Positions 1 to 6,794 of a stretch of DNA of 10,746 bases are shown piece after piece (position 1 is the stretch's first letter; each line of letters starts with the position of its first letter). The notes under the pieces were generated by a model. That model was not told where the DNA came from. It saw only the letters and a program-made list of their open reading frames with translations, and did no database searches. Source of the stretch: an uncultured Methylobacillus sp. (lineage in GTDB: Bacteria; Pseudomonadota; Gammaproteobacteria; Burkholderiales; Methylophilaceae); the NCBI GenBank assembly GCA_946478965.1, contig CAMLDQ010000070.1, positions 1 through 10,746 of the forward strand. Direction: 5' to 3'. The position numbers and the translations under genes were made by a program.

Positions 1-539
1 AAGCCGTTGACGCCGTGCCCGGTGGTGAGCACGAACATGGTGGAGGAGCCGTACAAGGCATAGCCGGCGCAGACCTGCCGCGTGCCCGGCTGCAGGAAGT
101 CTTCCACCGTGGGCTGGGTGACGCCTTCCGGCGCACGCAGGATGGAGAAGATGGTGCCGACCGAGATGTTGATGTTGACATTGGACGAGCCGTCCAGCGG
201 ATCGAACAGGATCAGGTACTTGCCTCTGGGGTAGCGTCCGGGGATGGCGTAGGGCTGTTCCATTTCTTCGGAGGCCATGCCGGCCAGGTGGCCGGACCAT
301 TCCAGCGCGGCGATGAAGAGGTCGTTGGTGATGACGTCCAGCTGCTTCTGCACTTCGCCCTGCACGTTCTCCGATTCCAGGCTGCCCATGGTGCCGAGCA
401 GGGCACCCTTGTTGACCTGGTTGGCGATGCGCTTGCAGGCGGAGACGATGTCGTTCAGGAGCAGTGTGAATTCCCCCGTCGCCCCCTGGTGGCGACGCTG
501 CTCTTCTATGATGAATTGGGTGAGGGCTGTGTGGGTCAT
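1..539 (-). CDS. fbp: Fructose-1,6-bisphosphatase class I (partial, C-terminus outside window)
   Basis: Hydrolyses fructose 1,6-bisphosphate to fructose 6-phosphate and phosphate in the cytosol, for gluconeogenesis and, in autotrophs, the Calvin cycle. The minus strand gives 179 full codons before the window edge; the family is usually about 330 residues, so roughly the N-terminal half is present. Visible signatures are [12 protein letters not shown] (57-68), the acidic ASEE patch (89-92), the metal-binding DPLDGSSN (113-120) followed by [10 protein letters not shown], and [10 protein letters not shown] plus TTGHGVNGF at the cut end. The start ATG at 539 gives [10 protein letters not shown], lining up with family N-termini, and has a GGGAAAG purine stretch a few bases upstream. 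The frame stays open further upstream without another ATG. It diverges from mlaA across a 216-base spacer. Whether it serves carbon fixation cannot be told from this window. Confidence 0.96.
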   Translation of the reverse strand, partial: MTHTALTQFIIEEQRRHQGATGEFTLLLNDIVSACKRIANQVNKGALLGTMGSLESENVQGEVQKQLDVITNDLFIAALEWSGHLAGMASEEMEQPYAIPGRYPRGKYLILFDPLDGSSNVNINISVGTIFSILRAPEGVTQPTVEDFLQPGTRQVCAGYALYGSSTMFVLTTGHGVNG

Positions 540-611
540 TCCGGCTTTCCCGATACTGGCGAACAAGCCAATTACGTCGCTCGCATCGAAGTGTGACTTA
601 TATGCGACACC

Positions 612-620
612 ATTCTAGCA
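612..620 (-). promoter_or_regulatory. Extended -10 promoter element, candidate for fbp
   Basis: On the minus strand the word TGCTAGAAT reads as an extended -10 (TGn followed by TAGAAT, 5 of 6 to consensus). It would start transcription roughly 66 bases before the fbp ATG. No good -35 lies 16-18 bases upstream, which is tolerable for an extended -10. This is inference from sequence only. Confidence 0.45.
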
Positions 621-718
621 CGCCACGGGATCGCCCCTGAAAGAGCTGGACAACGCTATGCCCATCCATTAAAGTTGCTCGCTAGGTGGAGAGCGGGTTA
701 AGCCCTGCACATCAAGCT

Positions 719-724
719 TACAAT
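719..724 (+). promoter_or_regulatory. Possible -10 element for mlaA
   Basis: TACAAT (5 of 6 to the sigma70 -10 consensus) lies 31 bases before the mlaA start codon in an A/T-rich stretch. No convincing -35 is seen at 16-18 bases; TTAAGC at 698-703 is too close (15 bases). Weak call. The rest of the fbp-mlaA spacer (540-755) shows nothing else I can support. Confidence 0.25.
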
Positions 725-755
725 TACAAAATAGAAACTGAAATTCGAGGGCAAT

Positions 756-1517
756 ATGGGCATGAAAGGCAGCAGAGTTATACTGGCCGGCATTCTCCTG
801 ACCGGGTTGCTTGGCGGGTGTGCCACGCAAGGAAACAAGGATCCGCTGGAAGGATTGAACCGCGGTATCTACAAATTCAATGACACGGCAGACAAAGCCG
901 TGATCAAGCCGATCGCGGGCGCCTACAAGGCCGTGATGCCAAGCCCGGTACGTAGCGGCGTCAATAACTTCTTCTCCAACCTGGGCACAGTGGTCACCAT
1001 CATTAACGACTTGCTCCAGTTCAAGCTTGGGCAAGCGATGGATGACACCGGCCGTTTCGCCATCAACTCGACCTTTGGGCTGGCCGGTCTCATCGACGTC
1101 GCCTCCATGGACGGCATCGAGAAACACAATGAAGACTTCGGCCAGACGCTGGGGCACTGGGGCTGGACGAACAGCACCTATATCGTGCTACCTTTCCTTG
1201 GCCCGAGCACCCTGCGCGACACTGGCGGCCTGGTAGTCGACAGCGCGTTCTTCGACCCCATCTACTATGTCGACAACGTACGCACCCGCAACCAGCTCCT
1301 GATCGCCAAGTTCATCGACAAGCGCGCGCAATATCTGCCTGCGAGCGACTTGCTGGATGAAGCCGCGCTTGATCCGTATGCCTTCATGCGCGACGCCTAT
1401 ATGCAACGTCGCAACAGTCAAATCCATGACGGCAACGTGCCCAAGGAAGACATGGACGATTCGGAATGGGATGCCGGGCCCGCCTCGGTCGCCAGTTCCG
1501 GCGAAACAGCAAAATAA
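756..1517 (+). CDS. mlaA: MlaA (VacJ) outer-membrane lipoprotein, phospholipid retrograde transport
   Basis: MlaA sits in the outer membrane and removes mislocalised phospholipids from the outer leaflet, passing them to periplasmic MlaC and the MlaFEDB transporter. The 253 residues match the family length (E. coli 251). The N-terminus is a lipoprotein signal with lipobox LGGC (Cys22) followed by Ala, so no Asp+2 retention signal. Core family signatures are DPLEGLNRGIYKFND (29-43), the RFAINSTFGLAGLIDVAS region (100-117), EDFGQTLGHWG (126-136) and LPFLGPSTLRDTGG (145-158). The start is fixed by GAGGG (747-751) four bases before ATG756; a second ATG at 762 is possible. The tail after about residue 225 is acidic and looks disordered. 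It stands alone here: no mlaBCDEF genes are in the window. A strong terminator follows. Confidence 0.95.
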   Translation: MGMKGSRVILAGILLTGLLGGCATQGNKDPLEGLNRGIYKFNDTADKAVIKPIAGAYKAVMPSPVRSGVNNFFSNLGTVVTIINDLLQFKLGQAMDDTGRFAINSTFGLAGLIDVASMDGIEKHNEDFGQTLGHWGWTNSTYIVLPFLGPSTLRDTGGLVVDSAFFDPIYYVDNVRTRNQLLIAKFIDKRAQYLPASDLLDEAALDPYAFMRDAYMQRRNSQIHDGNVPKEDMDDSEWDAGPASVASSGETAK

Positions 1518-1535
1518 GCAAGTCAGATTGAAATT

Positions 1536-1568
1536 AAAGAGCCCCGCAGTGCGGGGCTCTTTTTATTT
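1536..1568 (+). terminator. Rho-independent terminator after mlaA, possibly bidirectional
   Basis: A 12-bp stem (AAAGAGCCCCGC paired with GCGGGGCTCTTT) with a 3-base loop AGT is followed by TTTTTATTT. It begins 19 bases after the mlaA stop. Read from the minus strand the same hairpin is followed by TTTAATTT, so it may also stop transcription arriving from pmbA, whose stop codon is about 40 bases away on the other side. Confidence 0.93.
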
Positions 1569-1572
1569 GACT

Positions 1573-1591
1573 CGGCATGCAGAGCATGCCG
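1573..1591. repeat. Perfect 8-bp inverted repeat between mlaA terminator and pmbA
   Basis: CGGCATGC and GCATGCCG flank a 3-base loop AGA, giving a second hairpin directly beside the mlaA terminator and 9 bases from the pmbA stop codon. It has no T-run on either strand, so alone it is not a classical terminator. It may protect the 3' end of the pmbA transcript or add to termination. Confidence 0.6.
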
Positions 1592-1600
1592 TGGAAGCCA

Positions 1601-2941
1601 TTACTCGCCGGCAACCGTCATGCGTTCGATCAGGATCGATCCGGTCTGCTTGGAGCCTTGCACCAGCACATCGTTGCCGACCGCCACAATCTGCCGGAAC
1701 ATGTCGCGCAGATTACCGGCAATGGTGATTTCCTCCACCGGGTATTGAATTTCACCATTCTCCACCCAGTAGCCAGCCGCACCACGTGAATAATCGCCGG
1801 TGACCATGTTGATGCCATGTCCCAGCAGTTCCGTTACCACCAGCCCAGTCTGCATGGCCTGCAACAGCCCTTGAAAATCCAGCTCCCCGCTCTCAAGAAT
1901 CAGGTTGTGGTTGCCACCGGCATTGCCGGTGCTCGCCATGCCAAGCTTGCGTGCCGAATAGCTGGACAACATGTATCCGTTCAGTACGCCCTCCGTCACC
2001 AGGGCGCGTGCTTGCGTGGCAACACCCTCGTTGTCAAACGGCGAACTCGCGAGACCACGCGGCAGATGCGGGCGCTCAGCAATATTTATCTGCGGTGCGA
2101 ATACCTGCTGCCCGAGGCTGCCCAGCAGAAAAGAGGACTTGCGATACAGATTGCCGCCTGAAATCGCGGAGACAAAATGCGACAGCAAGCCGGATGCAAC
2201 GCTGGCTTCGAACAGTACCGGCACCTGTGCCGTCGGCAGACGCCGCGCACCCAACCTGCGTATCGTGCGTTCGCCGGCGCGATGTCCGACGATTTCGGCG
2301 GCATCCAGATCCACCGCAGCGCGCGCAGAGGTGTACCAGTAATCGCGCTGCATGCCGTCCTCCTGTTCGGCAATGACCGAACAACTGAGGGAATGTCGCG
2401 ACGTATGGTAGCCATTGTTGAAGCCATTGCTATTGGCGTAGGAGAAGAGCCCGCTGTAGGTGGAAACAGCGGCGCCTTCGGAGTTGTTGATGCGTTGGTC
2501 GACCTCGAGCGCTGCCGTTTCGCAGCGCCGGGCCAGTTCGATCGCCTGCTCCACCCCGATATCCCAGGGATGATACAGATCCAGGTCGGGGATCTCCCGT
2601 GCCAGCAGTGCCGGATCGGCCAAGCCGCAGAATGTGTCGTGTGCGGTATGGCGGGCGATGCTGCAAGCCGCCGTCACGGTATCCCGCAAGGCTTGGGCAG
2701 ATAGATCCGAAGTGCTGGCATGGCCGCGGCGCTGGCCAAAATAGACCGTCACCGACATACCCTTGTCGCGGTTGTATTCGATGGTTTCGATTTCTTCCAG
2801 ACGGACGGAAACGTTCTGACCAATTCCCATGCTGACTTCCGCTTCCGCAGCACTTGCGCCGGCCTCCTGCGCAAACTTCAGCACCTCGGCACTCAGTTGC
2901 CGCAGATCGTCCAGGGAATGGCTAAAACGGGTGTCGCTCAC
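1601..2941 (-). CDS. pmbA: PmbA/TldE, partner subunit of the TldD/TldE metalloprotease
   Basis: With TldD, TldE forms a cytosolic protease that in E. coli matures microcin B17 and degrades the CcdA antitoxin. The protein aligns along its whole length with E. coli PmbA: SVTVYFGQRRGHASTSDLS, DLDLYHPWD, the RHSLSCSVIAEQ segment, GLASSPFDNEGV, and the C-terminal block TGDYSRGAAGYWVENGEIQY running into TIAGNL. TldE lacks the zinc-binding motif of TldD, consistent with no HExxxH seen here. I prefer GTG2941 (446 residues, V/M-SDTRFSHS, like homologues) because GAAGG (2950-2954) lies 8 bases before it. ATG2971 would add ten residues but has no ribosome site and overlaps a -10-like word. It diverges from yjgA, an adjacency also found in E. 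coli. No tldD is in the window. Confidence 0.93.
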   Translation of the reverse strand: MSDTRFSHSLDDLRQLSAEVLKFAQEAGASAAEAEVSMGIGQNVSVRLEEIETIEYNRDKGMSVTVYFGQRRGHASTSDLSAQALRDTVTAACSIARHTAHDTFCGLADPALLAREIPDLDLYHPWDIGVEQAIELARRCETAALEVDQRINNSEGAAVSTYSGLFSYANSNGFNNGYHTSRHSLSCSVIAEQEDGMQRDYWYTSARAAVDLDAAEIVGHRAGERTIRRLGARRLPTAQVPVLFEASVASGLLSHFVSAISGGNLYRKSSFLLGSLGQQVFAPQINIAERPHLPRGLASSPFDNEGVATQARALVTEGVLNGYMLSSYSARKLGMASTGNAGGNHNLILESGELDFQGLLQAMQTGLVVTELLGHGINMVTGDYSRGAAGYWVENGEIQYPVEEITIAGNLRDMFRQIVAVGNDVLVQGSKQTGSILIERMTVAGE

Positions 2942-2962
2942 GAGAGGGGCCTTCAAAAAAGC

Positions 2963-2972
2963 TGTTATCATA
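2963..2972. promoter_or_regulatory. Overlapping divergent -10 elements of pmbA and yjgA
   Basis: On the plus strand TGTTATCAT (2963-2971) reads as an extended -10 towards yjgA. On the minus strand TATGAT (2972 down to 2967) reads as a -10 towards pmbA. The shared word TATCATA has the TATnATA symmetry that lets one site work in both directions. Minus-strand initiation near 2960 would leave a short leader containing the GAAGG ribosome site before GTG2941. Good -35 boxes are not seen on either side. Inferred, not proven. Confidence 0.4.
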
Positions 2973-2977
2973 CCGCA

Positions 2978-2989
2978 GCATGAACATGC
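2978..2989. repeat. Short inverted repeat over the yjgA start
   Basis: GCATG-AA-CATGC spans the yjgA ATG and lies between the likely -35 and -10 positions of the minus-strand pmbA promoter. It could be an operator half-site pair, but at 5 bp per arm it could also be chance. Confidence 0.2.
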
Positions 2990-3483
2990 CCGACGAAACA
3001 GACGATCAGGAACCGCTCAGCAAGACCAAGCGCAAGGCTGCGATGCAGGAACTGCAGCACCTGGGCGAGGAACTGATCGCGCTCAATAACGCCAAGCTCG
3101 GACAACTCGGCCTGCCCGAACTGCTGCTCGATGCCGTCAAGGAAGCGCAGCGCATCACTTCCAACAGCGCGCTCGCCCGCCAGAAGCAATATATTGGTCG
3201 CCTGATGCGTGAAATCGATACGACCCCCATCGCTGACCAGCTTGCGCGCTGGAAAGGCACGCACCAAGAGGAAAACGCCCATTTTCACCAATTGGAGAAA
3301 TTGCGTACCCGGCTACTGGAGGACGATAGCGCATTGTCCGGCTTTCTCACCGAGCACCCGCAGGCCGACAGCCAGCAACTCCGCACCCTGATCCGCAATG
3401 CACGCAAGGAAGCGCTCGCCAACCGGCCACCCAAAAGCAGCCGGGAGCTGTTCCGGCTGCTGCGCGACCTGAGTGGTCACTGA
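2980..3483 (+). CDS. yjgA: DarP/YjgA, ribosome maturation factor (DUF615)
   Basis: YjgA (DarP) associates with precursors of the 50S subunit and helps late ribosome assembly in E. coli. The 167-residue protein is highly charged and helical, a little shorter than E. coli YjgA (183), lacking part of the acidic N-terminal tail. Family signatures: SKTKRKAAMQELQHLGEEL (14-32), the conserved QRI (57-59) and IGRLMREID (72-80), FHQLEKLRTRLL (102-113), and the strongly conserved C-terminus LRTLIRNARKEALANRPPKS (134-153) followed by an LFRLLRDL helix. The start is uncertain between ATG2980 and ATG2986. Neither has a Shine-Dalgarno sequence, and the nearest -10-like word ends only 8 bases upstream, so the message may be almost leaderless. 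Its last 7 bases overlap the convergent lipoprotein gene, with no terminator visible between them. Confidence 0.92.
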   Translation: MNMPDETDDQEPLSKTKRKAAMQELQHLGEELIALNNAKLGQLGLPELLLDAVKEAQRITSNSALARQKQYIGRLMREIDTTPIADQLARWKGTHQEENAHFHQLEKLRTRLLEDDSALSGFLTEHPQADSQQLRTLIRNARKEALANRPPKSSRELFRLLRDLSGH

Positions 3484-4205
3484 GGGGTATTCAGCGTCAC
3501 GCGTTGATGCTGCTCACCCCCCATGCGGTTGAACACAAGCTCGGTACTCTGCCCCGCATAACGCTTGGCGGCCTGCACCAGCAATTCGGGTTTATCCAGT
3601 GCCACATCCCCGAGCCGCAATAGCGTATCCCCACGTTGTATCCCCGCCTGTTCCGCCGGTGAATCGTGCACCACAGCGATCACCTGTAATCCAGGCTCGC
3701 CCTTCTGCATCGCGCGCAGGCGCAGCACATGCACGCCCAACAGGGGACGTGGCAGCTTCACCCAATAACTGGCGAAATATCGATAAGCATCACCATCAAA
3801 GTGATACAACCGACCAGAAGGCGCGCCTTCTGGATGCTGCGCACGCGCCTTGGCCTGGTCCAGCTTGACGCTGTCCGGCACGCCGCCGGCTTTCTCGGTA
3901 TAAACCAATGCTAGATCGGCATGCAGTTTGTCAGCCTGCGCATTGAGCAATTCCGGCGGCACGCTACCAGCCTCGAATGCCGAATAGCCGAGCATGTCGT
4001 AACCACGCTCCAGCAGATGCACCTGGTCGGCATCTCTGTCCTGCCCGCGGTATATGGCCGGACTGGAAGAGGCTCGGGCAGGTGCAGCCATCAGGCTGAT
4101 GTAATTCTTTGCATAGGGGTTGGGGGGGCCTTCTTCTATTGGCTTGGGTGCTGAAGCACATCCAGCCAGGACGGCCATTAAAAAAACGACAAACATTCGG
4201 TGCAT
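3477..4205 (-). CDS. PDZ-domain lipoprotein of unknown function
   Basis: Predicted envelope lipoprotein of 242 residues. The signal peptide MHRMFVVFLMAVLAGC ends in lipobox LAGC (Cys16) with Ala at +2, which favours the outer membrane. Residues about 35-150 are an uncharacterised domain (GYDMLGYSAFEAG at 69-81, ADKLHADLALVYTEK at 91-105) that looks alpha/beta. Residues about 155-238 are a PDZ domain with the carboxylate-loop-like PLLGV (154-158) and SPAEQAGIQRGDTLLRLGDV (182-201), which would bind protein C-termini or exposed segments. No protease catalytic domain is attached. The start is set by AAAGGGGAAAG about five bases before ATG4205; an upstream in-frame extension would cross the promoter and bury the signal peptide. 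The gene diverges from mogA and its 3' end overlaps that of yjgA by 7 bases. Specific function unknown. Confidence 0.85.
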   Translation of the reverse strand: MHRMFVVFLMAVLAGCASAPKPIEEGPPNPYAKNYISLMAAPARASSSPAIYRGQDRDADQVHLLERGYDMLGYSAFEAGSVPPELLNAQADKLHADLALVYTEKAGGVPDSVKLDQAKARAQHPEGAPSGRLYHFDGDAYRYFASYWVKLPRPLLGVHVLRLRAMQKGEPGLQVIAVVHDSPAEQAGIQRGDTLLRLGDVALDKPELLVQAAKRYAGQSTELVFNRMGGEQHQRVTLNTPQ

Positions 4206-4247
4206 GATGTCTTTCCCCTTTCGGCATGAGGCAGATGCTAAACGGAA

Positions 4248-4257
4248 TGGTATGATA
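4248..4257. promoter_or_regulatory. Symmetric -10 element between PDZ lipoprotein and mogA
   Basis: On the plus strand TGGTATGAT (4248-4256) is an extended -10 that would start mogA transcription near 4263, giving a 30-base leader to ATG4294. On the minus strand TATCAT (4257 down to 4252) could serve the lipoprotein, with a leader of about 40 bases holding its ribosome site. No good -35 is seen for either direction. This is the same TATnATA-type word as in the pmbA-yjgA spacer. Confidence 0.45.
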
Positions 4258-4293
4258 ATTTTCTTTGCTTGAACCTTCCGTGTGACAACCGAG

Positions 4294-4887
4294 ATGACAG
4301 AAAAATCCATACGGATCGGCCTCGTGTCGATCAGCGACCGCGCCTCCAGTGGCGTCTATGAAGACAAGGGCATCCCCGCCCTGCAGGATTGGCTTATGCA
4401 GGCGCTTACCACGCCGTGGGAAGCCGTGATCCGCATGACGCCCGACGAGCAACCGGAAATTGAATCCGCGTTGCGCGAACTGGTGGATGAAGAAAATTGC
4501 TCGCTGATACTGACCACAGGCGGCACCGGCCCCGCCCTGCGCGATGTCACGCCGGAAGCGACGCTAGCCGTCGCCGACAAGGTCATGCCCGGTTTCGGGG
4601 AGCAGATGCGCCAGGTCAGCCTGCATTTCGTGCCGACCGCCATCCTCTCGCGGCAAGTCGCCGTGATCCGCAAGCAAAGCCTGATCATCAACCTGCCAGG
4701 CCAGCCCAAATCCATCAAGGAGACGCTGGAAGGCCTGAAGGATGCCGAAGGAACCCCCATCGTCACCGGTATTTTTGCCGCCGTTCCCTACTGCCTGGAT
4801 CTCATCGGCGCGCCTTACATCGAAACGGACGAGCGTGTAGTCAAGGCATTCCGACCGAAATCTGCGATCCGCAAGCGCCCCGAATGA
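4294..4887 (+). CDS. mogA: MogA, molybdopterin adenylyltransferase
   Basis: Adenylylates molybdopterin with ATP in the cytosol, the step before molybdate insertion by MoeA in molybdenum cofactor synthesis. The 197 residues are near-colinear with E. coli MogA (195): RIGLVSISDRASSGVYEDKG (7-26), the nucleotide/pterin loop LTTGGTGP (73-80), RDVTPEAT (83-90), MPGFGEQMRQVSLHFVPTAI (98-117), and INLPGQPKSIKETLEG (132-147). D51 and D84 align with E. coli Asp49 and Asp82, residues important for its activity. I chose ATG4294 by alignment; GTG4282 is in frame and would add four residues. Neither has a strong ribosome site. It heads an overlapping operon: its TGA overlaps the thiL ATG as ATGA. No moeA or moa genes are here. 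Confidence 0.95.
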   Translation: MTEKSIRIGLVSISDRASSGVYEDKGIPALQDWLMQALTTPWEAVIRMTPDEQPEIESALRELVDEENCSLILTTGGTGPALRDVTPEATLAVADKVMPGFGEQMRQVSLHFVPTAILSRQVAVIRKQSLIINLPGQPKSIKETLEGLKDAEGTPIVTGIFAAVPYCLDLIGAPYIETDERVVKAFRPKSAIRKRPE

Positions 4888-5840
4888 GTCCGGAATTTGC
4901 GCTGATCGAGCGTTTCTTCGCGCGCCGGACACCCCACACACTGCTCGGGGTAGGCGACGATGCCGCCCTGTGCGTAGTGTCGGACGGCATGCAACTCGCC
5001 GTATCGACCGACATGCTGGTCGCCGGCACGCACTTTTATCCGGATACCGACCCGCGCAAGCTGGGCTGGAAAACCCTGGCAGTCAATCTGTCCGACATGG
5101 CCGCCATGGGGGCCACCCCCCGCTGGGCCACGCTGGCCATTGCCATACCCAAAATAGAGGACCCTTGGCTGAGCGCGTTTGCCGATGGGTTTTTCAAGTG
5201 CGCCCAGCAGTTCGACGTGGACCTCATCGGTGGCGACACGACACGCGGGCCGATGAGCTTCAGCGTCACCATCTTCGGCGAAGTACCGCCGTTCCATGCC
5301 CTGCGGCGTGACAAGGCAAAACCGGGCGACGACATCTGGGTGTCAGGCACATTGGGGGCGGCCGCACTGGCGCTGGCTCAACTGCAGCAGCGCGTGGAGC
5401 TCGAAGAAACGGATAGCTCGCATTGCCGGCGCGCGCTGGAAACCCCGCAACCGCGCGTCGCGCTGGGGATCGCCCTGCACGGCATGGCCCACGCTGCAAT
5501 CGACATTTCCGACGGGCTGCTGGCCGACCTCGGCCACATTCTTGAACGTTCCCAGGTAGGGGCCGAGCTCTGCTTCGATGCGATTCCCGCGCATCCTGTA
5601 CTCGAGCCACTGCTGATCGACCCGCTTGGCCGAAACTGTCTGCTGGCCGGAGGCGACGATTACGAACTGTGTTTCACTGCAGCGCAGCAAAACCGGGACG
5701 ATATCCAGATTCTCGCCGACCAGCTCGCACTCAAACTGACACGCATCGGTACAATCACTACGGAAAGACAGCTCCGCCTGCTGGATGCCGCCGGACAGCC
5801 GATACCCATGGAGAAAAGCGGCTATGACCATTTCGCCTGA
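4884..5840 (+). CDS. thiL: ThiL, thiamine-monophosphate kinase
   Basis: Phosphorylates thiamine monophosphate with ATP to thiamine diphosphate, the active cofactor, in the cytosol. It belongs to the PurM/AIRS-like ATP-binding superfamily. The 318 residues match the family (E. coli 325). Motifs: GVGDDAA (22-28), STDMLVAGTHF (41-51), the NLSDMAAMGA box (68-77), GGDTTRG (115-121), then IDISDGLLADLGHI and LLAGGDDYELCFTA in the C-terminal domain, all of which bind Mg-ATP or substrate. The ATG4884 start overlaps the mogA stop by four bases (ATGA), typical of translational coupling. The gene end overlaps pgpA by 17 bases. A longer in-frame extension upstream exists only because the mogA sequence is open in that frame. 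thiL-pgpA adjacency is common in proteobacteria. Confidence 0.96.
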   Translation: MSPEFALIERFFARRTPHTLLGVGDDAALCVVSDGMQLAVSTDMLVAGTHFYPDTDPRKLGWKTLAVNLSDMAAMGATPRWATLAIAIPKIEDPWLSAFADGFFKCAQQFDVDLIGGDTTRGPMSFSVTIFGEVPPFHALRRDKAKPGDDIWVSGTLGAAALALAQLQQRVELEETDSSHCRRALETPQPRVALGIALHGMAHAAIDISDGLLADLGHILERSQVGAELCFDAIPAHPVLEPLLIDPLGRNCLLAGGDDYELCFTAAQQNRDDIQILADQLALKLTRIGTITTERQLRLLDAAGQPIPMEKSGYDHFA

Positions 5841-6312
5841 CTGGCGCTTCCTGCTCCGCCACCCGGCGCACCTGTTTGGCCTGGGGCTGGGCAGCGGTCT
5901 CGCCCCCGTCGCCCCGGGTACGTTCGGCACGCTAGTGGCGATCCCGATATTTCTGGGCCTGATGCAGCTGCCCGGTAACTGGCAGCTGACGTTGATCGCG
6001 CTGTTTTTCTTGATCGGCATTCCGATCTGCGGCAAGACCGGCACCGCGCTCGGCGTCGCCGATCATGGCAGCATCGTGTGGGACGAGATCGTTGCGATGT
6101 TGCTGGCACTGCATTTCACCCCGCGCACCTGGGCGTGGTGGGGAGCCGCCTTCATTCTGTTCCGCCTGTTCGACATCTGGAAACCGTTTCCGATCCGGCA
6201 ATGCGACGCCCACCTGAAAGGCGGTTTCGGCGTCATGTTCGACGACCTGCTTGCGGCCGGATACACCATCATCGCACTGCAGGCCCTGCAATGGCTGACG
6301 ATCCGCTTCTGA
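5824..6312 (+). CDS. pgpA: PgpA, phosphatidylglycerophosphatase A
   Basis: Inner-membrane enzyme that dephosphorylates phosphatidylglycerol phosphate to phosphatidylglycerol, the last step of that lipid pathway. The 162-residue protein has several hydrophobic stretches (about 19-45, 55-70, 88-116, 142-158) and the family blocks FGLGLGSGLAPVAPGTFGTL (18-37), ADHGSIVWDE (79-88), RLFDIWKPFPIR (114-125) and GGFGVMFDDLLAAG (133-146). Acidic residues in the second and fourth blocks are the likely Mg-binding catalytic ones. ATG5824 fits the E. coli start region and has GGAG (5810-5813) ten bases upstream inside thiL, which it overlaps by 17 bases. Its own end overlaps pncC by 22 bases. Confidence 0.95.
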   Translation: MTISPDWRFLLRHPAHLFGLGLGSGLAPVAPGTFGTLVAIPIFLGLMQLPGNWQLTLIALFFLIGIPICGKTGTALGVADHGSIVWDEIVAMLLALHFTPRTWAWWGAAFILFRLFDIWKPFPIRQCDAHLKGGFGVMFDDLLAAGYTIIALQALQWLTIRF

Positions 6313-6794
6313 AACTGGCTGCCGCAGCCGGGGCTGCACTGCAGGCCCGTGGCTGGATGCTGGCGCTGGCCGAATCCTGCACAGGGGGCATGGCGGCGCA
6401 ATATGTCACGGCGATAGCCGGCAGCTCGGGCTGGTTCGAACGTGGATTCATCACCTACAGCAACCGGTCAAAAACCGAATTGCTCGGTGTGTCGCAGGAC
6501 ATCATCCTTGCATCCGGGGCGGTAAGCGAAGCCACGGCGCGAGAAATGGCCTCGGGCGCACTCCGCCACAGCCATGCGCAGATCGCGGGCGCCATCACCG
6601 GCATCGCCGGCCCGGAGGGCGGCACCGCAAGCAAACCCGTCGGCACGGTCTGTTTTGCCTGGGCGACTGTGGAAGAGCAAGTGCGCTCCGAAACCCGCTT
6701 ATTCCGGGGAAGTCGCGACGAAATACGCCGCCAATCTGTTGCCGCTATCCTGGAAGGCATACATGCACTCTCGCTACCGATGCATGCGCCTTGA
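6291..6794 (+). CDS. pncC: PncC, nicotinamide-nucleotide amidohydrolase (CinA C-terminal type)
   Basis: Deamidates nicotinamide mononucleotide to nicotinic acid mononucleotide, recycling the NMN that bacterial DNA ligase releases back to NAD. The 167 residues correspond to stand-alone E. coli PncC (YgaD, about 165) without the N-terminal CinA/MoaB-like domain. Signatures: ALAESCTGG (25-33) with the probable nucleophile S29, GSSGWFERGFITYSN (44-58), ITGIAGPEGG (102-111), KPVGTV (115-120) and the RGSRDEIRRQSV stretch (139-150). ATG6291 lies inside pgpA (22-base overlap), so translation is probably coupled; there is no strong ribosome site. It is the last gene of the mogA operon. In E. coli pncC is next to recA; here two extra genes intervene. 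Confidence 0.94.
   Translation: MADDPLLKLAAAAGAALQARGWMLALAESCTGGMAAQYVTAIAGSSGWFERGFITYSNRSKTELLGVSQDIILASGAVSEATAREMASGALRHSHAQIAGAITGIAGPEGGTASKPVGTVCFAWATVEEQVRSETRLFRGSRDEIRRQSVAAILEGIHALSLPMHAP

Noticed and set aside
15..596. 193-codon open frame on the plus strand
   Set aside because: It is antisense to fbp, whose minus-strand protein carries clear FBPase motifs; the plus-strand translation matches nothing and is rich in Gly/Ala/Asp/Val as expected of a shadow frame.
669..1157. 162-codon open frame on the minus strand
   Set aside because: Antisense shadow of mlaA with no ribosome site or recognisable motif.
2177..2704. 175-codon open frame on the plus strand
   Set aside because: Lies entirely antisense within pmbA, which aligns with its family along its whole length.
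4497..4883. In-frame extension of thiL upstream to 4497
   Set aside because: It overlaps mogA, and its translation has no similarity to ThiL; the true start is the ATG of the ATGA junction at 4884.
5343..6044. 233-codon open frame on the minus strand
   Set aside because: Antisense to thiL and pgpA, both confidently identified; no family signature.
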